Of a stretch of DNA of 28,744 bases, positions 21,121 through 28,744 are shown piece by piece. A program made the translations under genes and the position numbers. The notes beneath the pieces are model-generated. The model was not told the origin of the DNA. It did no database searches and worked only from the letters and a program-made list of their open reading frames with translations. Each line of letters starts with the position of its first letter. Positions within the stretch are counted from its first letter, which is position 1. The stretch is from Aureobasidium sp. EXF-3400 (taxonomy: Eukaryota; Ascomycota; Dothideomycetes; Dothideales; Saccotheciaceae): positions 1 to 28,744 of the forward strand of contig SWBL01000481.1 in NCBI GenBank assembly GCA_024195585.1, given 5' to 3'.

Positions 21121-22225
21121 ATGCTCTGTAGTATCAGAAGATTCTCCGCTATCACCACAAGATCCAACAACATGACAATTGACTCTGCTGTTGCTAAGCT
21201 CTTGTCCTTAGACCCTAAGGAAACGACAATCTCTGGTGCAGGCGCGGGATCAAGCTTCGCATCAACATCCAAGATCACAACCAGACTCAGCGATGGCACA
21301 GAAAAGCAGTTCTTCATGAAAACAGGCACAGGGAAAGAAGCCTTGGTTATGTTTGAAGGTAAAACATTTCTTGCAATAAGTTCAGTGTGTGGCACAGTAC
21401 TAAGCAGAAAGTTAAGGCGAGCACGCATCCCTCAGTGCAATCCACAATGCGGTTCCTACATTATGTCCCCAGTCCTATGGTCATGGCAAACTCGCCGACT
21501 CACCCTCAACACACTTCCTGGTCACCGATTTCGTAAACCTGTCAAGTCGATTTTCCTCCTCATCATCCACCTCCGCACTATCTCTAGCCGCGAAATTGGC
21601 AAAATTGCACACCACACCAGCACCTCCACCACCAGGAGAATCTACACCAAAGTTTGGGTTTCCAGTCACCACGTGTTGTGGCGAGACACCTCAAGACAAT
21701 AGTTTCAAAAGCAGTTGGGCTGACTTCTATGCTGAAAATCGACTGCTATTCATTCTGAAACGGAGTGAGAAAACCAATGGACCTGATGCAGAGTTACGCT
21801 CGTTGGTGGAAAAGACATGCAACAAGGTAGTGCCGCGTCTACTCGGCGACGACCATCTGAACAACGGTAAAGGTATTACTCCGGTGATCGTTCACGGAGA
21901 CTTGTGGTCCGGCAACGCGAGTCTGGGAAGATTACCTGGTATGCAAGCTGCTGAAAATCTTGTCTATGACTCTAGTGCGTGTTATGCGCATAGCGAGTTT
22001 GAACTGGGGATCATGAAGATGTTTGGAGGCTTCGGGGGAAGCTTTTTGAAGGAATATCATGAGATGGTTCCTAAGACGGAGCCGGTTGAGGAGTACAACG
22101 ACAGAGTCGCTCTATATGAGCTGTATCACCATCTGAATCATCATGCGATGTTTGGTGGAGGATATAAGGGTGGTGCTGTTAGTATCATGAGCAAGTTGAT
22201 CCAGAAGTATGGCAAGAATGAGTGA
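21121..22225 (+). CDS. Fructosamine/ketosamine kinase family protein (FN3K-like)
   Basis: Kinase of the aminoglycoside-kinase fold that phosphorylates sugar adducts on protein lysines so they fall off (protein deglycation). Exons end at 21358 and restart at 21417 (58-nt intron, acceptor AAG). From the first ATG it has 348 aa, from the ATG at 21172 it has 331 aa; the family usually starts close to the second (MTIDSAVAKLL). Motifs: a Gly/Ser-rich loop (ISGAGAGSSFASTSKI), the ATP lysine in FFMKT, the Glu-bearing MFEGEHASLSAI helix made by splicing, the catalytic VIVHGDLWSGNA, the metal-binding Asp in LVYDSS, then YAHSEFELGIMKMFGGF and LYELYHHLNHHAMFGGGY, all FN3K hallmarks. The extra 17 residues of the long form are Arg/Ser-rich without acids and could be an import sequence. 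It converges on the lipoyl synthase gene. Confidence 0.9.
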
Positions 22226-22517
22226 TGGTAGACGGTTTGAGATGCAGATGGACCACCTCCTGGGATCCGATAATTGAATAGAAGATAGGCAGATAATGAT
22301 AATGAGATTAATGAATTTGTAGCCGTACAGTTGATGTCCTGTTTATATACAGTTCTTCGGCTTTATGGTAGAAACGGCACAAATCCTTTCTGGACTCCAG
22401 GCAAATGCTCCCCAGCGCAAGTTGATATCTGTGGCCCAGCTCATGAAACGCCCCCAAAACGCCAAAATCGATGGTGAAGAATAATGAGAAGAAGAAGAAG
22501 AAGATGGTATGTTGGGT
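22226..22517. other. Intergenic between converging fructosamine kinase and lipoyl synthase genes
   Basis: These 292 bp are 3' flank for both neighbours. Apart from a short GAA microsatellite (listed separately) I see nothing in it. Confidence 0.6.
22488..22503 (+). repeat. Short GAA microsatellite
   Basis: Five GAA units plus one base, in the 3' flank between two converging genes. Common in fungal genomes and likely length-variable. Confidence 0.75.
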
Positions 22518-23805
22518 CTATGCAGCGTTCAGAGGCTTGAAGTCGCCTGCACCCTCGGCCATGGCGAGTTGGTTCTTCTTAGCGCGCTTCTTGATGACGT
22601 TCTCGATGAAGGCTTCGCCAGCCTTGTACGAACTGCGGACCAGGGGACCACTGGCGCAGTAGAGGAAGCCCATGTCTAGGGCGCGTTGTCTCCAGAGTTC
22701 AAACTTCTCAGGCGAGACGTATTCTTCGACCTTCATGTGGCGCTTGGTAGGGCGCATGTATTGGCCGAAAGTGACAACGTCGACGTCGATCTTGCGAAGT
22801 TCTGTACGGATTTCATTAGCATTGGTCTTCTCAGTCGGATTGAAGCAATTCTCTCTTACCCTTAAGGGTCTCCCAGAGCTGGTCCTCGGTCTCGCCGAGT
22901 CCCAGCATCAGACTGGTCTTTGTGATCAAGCCCTCCTTGGACTCCTTTGCAGTTCTGAGAACATCGAGCGATTGGCGGAACTTTGCGCGAGGGTCGCGAA
23001 CGAAAGGTGTCAAGGCTTCGACGGTCTCCATGTTGTGTGCGTAGACATCCAGACCACTCTGTGCAACCACCTTGACCATCTCCAAATCACCAGCGTAATC
23101 ACCGGTCAGGGCCTCGACAAGCATTGTAGGAGCCTTCTGTTTGATCTTGATGATGGTGCTGGCGAAGTGATGGGCACCACCGTCTGCAAGATCATCACGG
23201 TCGACGGAGGTCAAAACAACGTAACCAAGACCCCATCGGGACAGGGCCTCGGCAGTGTTTTCAGGCTCGTGAACATCTAGCGGAGGAGGCTTTCGACTTG
23301 TCTTGACGGAACAGAATCGGCATCCACGAGTACATGTGTCGCCCATAAGCATGATAGTGGCAGTCGCAGCAGATTTGTCATCGCCGCCCCAGCAGTCGGA
23401 GATGTTGGGACAGCGGGCTTCCTCGCAGACAGTATGTAGGTTCAGACCACGCAGGTCGTTCTTGATCTTCTTGAAGTTGTTGTTGCTAGGAATGGGAGTC
23501 TTGAGCCATTCGGGCAGTCGTGTGTGAGGCTTCTTCTTGCCGGCGGGGCCAACCATGACCGTCTTCAATTCCAAAGCCTCTTCGGGGCTCAGAGGGGCCT
23601 CTTTGCCAGAGACGAAGTCGCCGAATGCTGGACCGCTGTTCAAGACATCTGAAAACTTTGTGGCTCGTCGGGGTGTTGAGTTTGTTGCATTCGGCGACGA
23701 AGGTGTGATATCTGATGCTGCCGTGGCAAGGCATCGTGTGTATATGCGGGGCGCATGTGTGGTTGATGAAAGGATGCGGCGAGAGGCTGGTCGTAGCGAT
23801 GCCAT
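22518..23805 (-). CDS. Lipoyl synthase, mitochondrial
   Basis: Radical-SAM enzyme that inserts two sulfur atoms into octanoyl groups on lipoyl-dependent proteins (for example pyruvate dehydrogenase E2 and glycine cleavage H) in the mitochondrial matrix. Exons 22860-23805 and 22518-22801 (58-nt intron) give 409 aa, normal for fungi. The first about 30 residues are an Arg/Ser/Ala import sequence. The auxiliary cluster cysteines are C127, C132 and C138 ([12 protein letters not shown]), and the radical-SAM cysteines are C158, C162 and C165 (CTRGCRFC). [31 protein letters not shown] and [14 protein letters not shown] follow. The second exon supplies [19 protein letters not shown] and the C-terminal RSSYKAGE, whose serine binds the auxiliary cluster. 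All residues needed for activity are present. It is divergent from the alcohol dehydrogenase gene. Confidence 0.97.
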
Positions 23806-24130
23806 GATGAGTGATGTTGTGAGAGCAAGGTATTAGTGGTGGATAGTGTTAGGAGCGAGTAACAATCTCTCATCAATTGTTTGACTCGGCCCGCAGAAAT
23901 TCCCGCGTCGGCGCCGCCACTGAACTCCGTCAAGTGGCGCAACACCTTTGTCCGATGCTCGAAGGAACCGCTTCTGCCCGTGGACCCTGGGACGCCGGTA
24001 ACTACGCCCCCCTCAGGTCATTCTCTAATGGGGGTGCTTTTACCTGGTCTGTCAGCCAACAACACGACGACTGCCATTCGTCGCTGCGAGTATTGAGCAT
24101 ACCTCTGAACGAGGTAATCTGTCGACAGCC
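23806..24130. promoter_or_regulatory. Divergent promoter region, lipoyl synthase / alcohol dehydrogenase genes
   Basis: These 325 bp separate the two start codons. A CCCCCCT run near 24006-24012 contains the CCCCT core of stress-response elements, which is weak evidence on its own. No other gene or repeat is visible. Confidence 0.5.
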
Positions 24131-25341
24131 ATGAATTCTCATACAATCACCACGTTTCGATACGACGCCGCTTCTACCAACTTCGTCAAGAAGACCACAA
24201 AGCGTGCTCTCGGTCTGAACGCGGTCAAGATCAAAGTGACACATTCAGGCATCTGCTATACCGATGTTCATGCAAAGGAAAAGGCTTGTGGACTAGGCCA
24301 CGAAGGTGTCGGTTTGGTCACTGATTCTGGGGCCAATGTGACATCCATGAAGCCTGGTGATCGAGTTGGTTGGGGGTAAGTTATGTTCCAAAGCCTTTGC
24401 AATCGTTTCTTCCATGTCGTCAACGTATTAGATAAGACCTGACATCTCGTAGCTGGTTACGCAGCGTAAGTGATCATACATGTGAACTTGATGACAGAAG
24501 CTAAACAAGTCAGTCTTGTGGTAATTGTTCTGTCTGTCTCGATGGATACCGCCAGTATTGCGCTGAGGCGAGCGGCTTCGCTTTCTGTGACCACGACCAA
24601 GGTAGTAAATCAGCGTTGGTTACAGCCAACCCAGACTGACCGCGGGACGCAGGTGCTTTCGCCGACTTTCACATCATCGATGCCGACTTTGCCTACCATA
24701 TTCCTGCTGAAATCCCTTCTTGGCAGGCTGGTGTGTTCATGTGCGCTGGTGCATCTACTTATGAGGCCTTGGATGCAGCTGGCACGAAACCACATCATCG
24801 TGTTGGTGTTGTTGGACTAGGCGGTCTCAGTCATATGGCTATTCTTTTCGCCAGAGCCATGGGTTGTGCTGTCACCGTCTTCTCGAGCTCTGCCCAGAAG
24901 GCAGAAAAAGATGTTTTTGAACTCGGTGCCGATGAATATCGAGTTCTGAGCGATATTAACACCTCCAGGCGATCATTTGGAGCACACGGCAAGACACTCG
25001 TAGACATCCTCCTCGTCTGTGCTAACGAGACACCTGATCTGGAGAAAATTCTGCCCTTCCTAGCGCGCAGGGCAACGATTGTTCTCATGTCGATACAACA
25101 AAAGCCTCTGGTCATTCCTTATATGCCGTTCATACTTCCCGGTCATAGAATTGTCGCATCGACCGAGGCATCAAGGCAGAACCATCTTGCTATGATACAG
25201 TTTGCGGCTAGACACAAGATCACACCTTGGGTGGAGCGATTCCCTATGACTGAAGATGGACTGAGGGATGCATTTGATAGACTCGAGAATGGTGAGATGA
25301 GGTATAGAGGAGTGCTTGAGGCCCCTTTAGCTGGATCATAA
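24131..25341 (+). CDS. Zinc-dependent alcohol dehydrogenase (medium-chain, CAD/ADH type)
   Basis: NAD(P)-dependent medium-chain dehydrogenase of 344 aa, probably cytosolic; substrate unknown. Exons are 24131-24375, 24453-24465 (13 nt), 24514-24601 and 24653-25341, with introns of 77, 48 and 51 nt. The catalytic zinc ligands are C42 (ICYTDVH), H57-E58 (GHEGVG) and C146 (MCAGAS). The structural zinc site is complete: C88, C91, C94 and C102 ([15 protein letters not shown]), assembled only by joining exons 2 and 3. The Rossmann motif reads [11 protein letters not shown], where the last glycine of GLGGxG is Ser175. After the second strand the sequence is FSSS, which is more like NADP-using cinnamyl-type enzymes. 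The spacing C42 to H57 is 15 residues, against 23 in yeast Adh1, so the loop there is short. No intron lies in that loop, so the shortening is real. Confidence 0.88.
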
Positions 25342-25822
25342 AGAACTGTGCTTGTGTTGGCTTATATAGACGCCAATGAGCAAGGCAGTGGGTCACCCTG
25401 ACCGGGTAATAGTATCCCCGCACTTCTGTATAACACCTTCCTGATCTGATCCACCCAGTTATTCTGTTAACAATACCTCTAGGTAAGCATGTACAAGCAT
25501 ACAATCAGACCTTTGCCTATTCGCCGAGAATGCTTGCCCTTCCCTTGGCCGCAGCTTGTCTCTAGGCGATATGCACATCTTCGCCCAAAGTGGGTCAGCG
25601 ATAAGACTTAGCGCATCCTCCGCGTGTCTTATCAACATGCCTATCTGTCGTGGCAGGGAACAACACGATGTAACACATCACGATAAGATCCATGGTCATA
25701 CTACCACGCCGATGACGGTCAAGGTAGCTGATAGACACACTTGCATTGAGGCATAAGTAAACATAGCACCCATGTTATAGGTAACACTCCTCCATCTTTT
25801 TGTCTTTCTATCTGTAGCAAGA
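25342..25822. other. Intergenic: ADH 3' flank and OPT promoter
   Basis: This 481 bp gap lies between two plus-strand genes. It carries the GATA-site cluster described separately; otherwise nothing but short chance frames. Confidence 0.55.
25600..25734. promoter_or_regulatory. Cluster of GATA-factor sites upstream of the OPT transporter
   Basis: Five GATA-core sites of the fungal HGATAR kind, or close to it, fall within 135 bp: GATAAG at 25600-25605, CTTATC at 25628-25633, CTATCT at 25641-25646, GATAAG at 25682-25687 and TGATAG at 25729-25734. They lie about 90-220 bp before the start codon. Peptide transporters are often under nitrogen (AreA-type) or iron (SreA-type) GATA control. Which factor binds is inference. 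Confidence 0.5.
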
Positions 25823-28484
25823 ATGATGAACAGAATCAGACGTCCCTTTCCGGTTTCTCGTCGGGATACAGACTCCGTACAACTCAACACTCTTGAGCCT
25901 CAAAAGACTGGAGACAACATTGACAGCAAAGGAGCCGAAGTTGGCGTGGAGGCCGACTCTTATGATATCGAGCATGGACACCTTCAAGAGATCGAGGTAG
26001 ATGTTGACAAGGTTTTGCATGATGGCGAAATCAAGGATGTTGACGCTGATACTTCACCATATCCTGAAGGTATGATTGATCTATGACTGATACAGAGGAG
26101 CATGCTTCTAACTCTGTGTGATAGTCCGTGCCGTGGTGCCTGAGACAGATGACCCAAGTATGCCATTGAACACTCTCAGGATGTGGATTGTAGGAATCAT
26201 CTGGACTATGCTTGGATCCGGCGTTAATCAGTTCTTCTCTCTGCGTTATCCCGCTGTACACATCGTCTCGCTCGTTGCAGAGCTTCTTGCCTTCCCTATG
26301 GGAGTGGCTTTAGCGCACATTCTACCGATCTACACCTTGAACCTAGGACCTCTAGGAAAGTGGAACATCAATCCTGATCGTCACTTTGTGAGTTATCAAG
26401 CGTATTTATAGCAGACATAGAAGTTGCTAACCACTCTGCAGAACATCAAGGAGCATGCTCTGATCACCATTATGTCAAATGTGACCATCGGCTTCGCTTC
26501 AGGCTCTGATGCCTCCAACATGATACAGGCAGCTAAAAAGTTCTATGACTTTGATCTCTCTGCAGGACTGGCTGTACTCATGGTTATGTGTACCCAACTC
26601 CTTGGTTTCGGTGTCGCCGGTCTTGGTTCTCGCTGGGTCGTAGAACCTGCCTCTATCATCTGGCCTGGTATCTTGGGAAACTGCGCCTTGTTGTCCACTC
26701 TGCACTCGAAATCCAACGCTGTCGCCAATGGCTGGAAAATATCTCGTCTGAGGTTCTTCTTCATTGCCCTTCTGATTGCCTTTGTGTGGTATTGGTTCCC
26801 GGGTCTTATCTTTACCGCTTTGTCTTACTTTACCTGGATCTGCTGGATTGCGCCAAACAATGCTGTGGTAAATCAGATCTTTGGTATGCAGACAGGACTA
26901 GGTATGTGCCACTCGTGACTAGTAGCAAGATGAAAAACTGATTTTCTTCACAGGAATGTTTCCACTTACTTTCGATTGGTCACAGATCGCATATAATACG
27001 AACCCTCTGCTGAGCCCTCTGAGTGCTGCAATCAACGTCCTGGCTGGCTTCGTGTTCTTCTTCTTGATCGTAACACCTGGATTATACTACACGAACAAAT
27101 GGTACACCGGCTATCTTCCAATGATGACCGCCGACGTGTACGACAATACAGGAGCCAGCTACAATGTTACCAAGATCATCAATCCTCTGACCAAAAGTCT
27201 TGATCCTGAAGCCTATCGTGCTTACTCGCCACCTTTTCTCAGTGCGACCTTTGCTTTCGTATATGGCTTGTCGTTTGCCTCAATCACTGCAGTATTAACT
27301 CATACTTATCTCTGGCACGGAACTGAGATCTGGACTGCCCTTCGCGGAACAAGAAAACTGGATATCCATGGACGTCTTATGAAAGCATACAAGCCAACGC
27401 CCTGGTACTGGTACCTCATAGTTCTGGTAATCTTCACAGCTCTTTCTTGTGTCATGGTAGAAATCTATCATACCGATCTTCCCATCTATGGTGTTGCACT
27501 CGCCCTCGTCATCCCCGCCATCTACTTCATCCCTTGCGCTCTGATTCAAGGTATCTCAAACGTCGATGCCAATCAGATCAACGTCTTGTCTGAATTCATC
27601 GGCGGATACATGTTTGCAGGCAAACCTCTGGCCAACATGATCTTCAAAATCCTCTCCACCGCCGTCGTCAATCAAGGAATTTTCTTCGTACAGGACATGA
27701 AGCTCGGACACTACCTGAAGCTCGCTCCTCGCACGGTGTTCTTCGCTCAAGGCTTTGCTGCTATACTCGGTGCTTTGACACAGACTGGTGTAACGCTTTG
27801 GATGCTGGGCAATATCCCTGATATCTGTTCTTCGGACCAAAGCTCTTCTTTCACATGTCCTAATGGCAGAACGGTGTTCAGCTCTTCGGTAATTTGGGGC
27901 TTGATTGGTCCAGATCGCTTGTATAGTGTAGGAAAGCGATACTCCTCGCTACTGCACTTTTTCTGGATTGGAGCTTTGGCGCCTGTGGTTACTTGGTATG
28001 CGTATAAGAGGACTGGCAAGAAGATTTTCAAGGATGTCAATTGGCCTCTGTTCTTCGTGGGAACATATAACGTACCCCCTGCAACTGGTATGTTTGAGCC
28101 TTGCGCGTGTGAGAGAGAACATACTAATCTTGTGCATAGGTATCAACTACACTTCCTGGGCACTCGTAAACTGGATCTTCAACGGCTACATCAAGAACAA
28201 CTTCTTTGCTTGGTGGACCAAATACAACGTACGTATCCCCTATCTCTCCTCTTACCATCTGCAGTTGCTAACAATGAGACTAGTATGTCCTCGCCGCAGC
28301 AGTAGATACAGGAACAGCCGTTGCAGGTATCGTCATCTTCTTCGCAGTCAGTTATCCAGGCTACTCGATGCCAGATTGGTGGGGTACGACCGTGTTTGCG
28401 AATACGCTTGATGCGGTTGGAGTGTCGAATTTGAAGTTGCCGGAGAGTGGGTCCTTTGGTCCTGCTAATGGAACTTGGACTTGA
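25823..28484 (+). CDS. OPT-family oligopeptide transporter
   Basis: Proton-coupled transporter for small peptides (or glutathione, or metal chelates) in the plasma membrane, 797 aa. Six exons: 25823-26069, 26125-26387, 26442-26901, 26954-28087, 28140-28228 and 28284-28484; introns 55, 54, 52, 52 and 55 nt. The N-terminal cytosolic part is acidic. The family entry motif SPYPEVRAVV is split by intron 1 and followed by DDPSMPLNTLRMWIVGIIW. Further signatures are NQFFSLRYP, ITIMSNVTIGFASGSDA, GFGVAGLGSRWVVEPASIIW, FDWSQIAY and GYMFAGKPLANMIFK. The KIPPR box reads HYLKLAPR. Many hydrophobic helices are visible. The last two exons give INYTSWALVNWIFNGYIKNN and YVLAAAVDTGTAVAGIVIFF, then a short extracellular-type tail ending NGTWT. 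Two Met codons stand in tandem at the start; either gives nearly the same protein. A GATA-site cluster lies upstream. Confidence 0.93.
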
Positions 28485-28744
28485 GAATGTTGTTGGTTGT
28501 GGGAGAGCGGAAGAATGAGGATATGAACCACTTGTATATATGCCACCTCGATCAAATAGATCATTGCATTGTCTTCAAAGCAACACAATTGTATACGAGG
28601 TGCAAATCCGGAACGACCCTATTGACCGAGTTTAATGATCCCAAACAAAAGCAAAACATACAGCAGCAGGGATTCCCACGTGGTCACCCACCGTAGTACT
28701 AATCTGCCGTTCAACTGCTTATGTATGGCAGAGCGGACGGGATG
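28485..28744. other. 3' flank of the OPT gene
   Basis: The last 260 bp hold the OPT 3' flank. A 73-codon frame on the plus strand (28475-28696) overlaps the OPT stop and has no recognisable product. No further gene can be seen before the window ends. Confidence 0.5.

Noticed and set aside
22672..23280. 202-codon plus-strand frame opposite lipoyl synthase
   Set aside because: It lies antisense to highly conserved exons of lipoyl synthase and mirrors their codon structure.
24131..28484. ADH plus OPT pair as a small metabolic gene cluster
   Set aside because: Two neighbouring genes in tandem without a regulator or core synthase, next to housekeeping genes, are not enough to propose a cluster.
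1..28744. Transposon, CRISPR array, viral insertion or bacterial-type operon
   Set aside because: No inverted-repeat-flanked transposase or reverse transcriptase frame, no spaced repeats, and all genes have fungal introns.

Overview
The window is nuclear DNA from a filamentous ascomycete (Pezizomycotina; Dothideomycetes is my guess from protein feel, not shown). The evidence is dense genes on both strands broken by very short GT-AG introns with CTAA/CTGA-type branch sites just before the acceptor, fungal-type proteins (Spt16 with acidic tail, Teb1/Tay1-like telobox Myb, DUF3433, OPT and DHA1-type transporters), and no bacterial signals. By splicing open frames together I could build 12 complete protein genes and one partial gene, with 25 introns; 24 of these are 44-58 nt long.

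Layout, left to right: a casein kinase I of the Hrr25/Hhp1 type runs off the left edge (minus strand). After a 1.1 kb leader/promoter region comes a SET-domain lysine methyltransferase (+), converging on a divergent mitochondrial-carrier-like protein (-). That gene shares a 0.4 kb divergent promoter with a UBX-domain ERAD-type protein (+). A 0.95 kb gap leads to a DHA1-type MFS transporter of 800 aa (+), which converges on SPT16, the large FACT subunit (-). SPT16 is divergent from SURF1 (cytochrome oxidase assembly, +). A two-Myb telobox protein (+) follows, then a 0.7 kb gap that holds an unexplained open frame, then a large DUF3433 membrane protein (-). That gene is divergent from a fructosamine-kinase-type gene (+), which converges on the mitochondrial lipoyl synthase gene (-). 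Lipoyl synthase is divergent from a zinc alcohol dehydrogenase (+). The last gene is a six-exon OPT-family oligopeptide transporter (+), preceded by a cluster of GATA-factor sites.

The genes are mostly housekeeping: signalling, chromatin, ERAD, and mitochondrial assembly and cofactor synthesis (carrier, SURF1, lipoyl synthase). They do not form an evident pathway or secondary-metabolite cluster. I see no transposon, tRNA, rRNA, CRISPR array or toxin. I found no convincing new multi-gene system. The most useful leads are the unassigned open frame at 17138-17599, a stop-free 51-nt intron that splits the telobox of the Myb protein, a 4-codon upstream ORF just before that same gene, very small exons in three genes, and the GATA-site cluster before the OPT gene.
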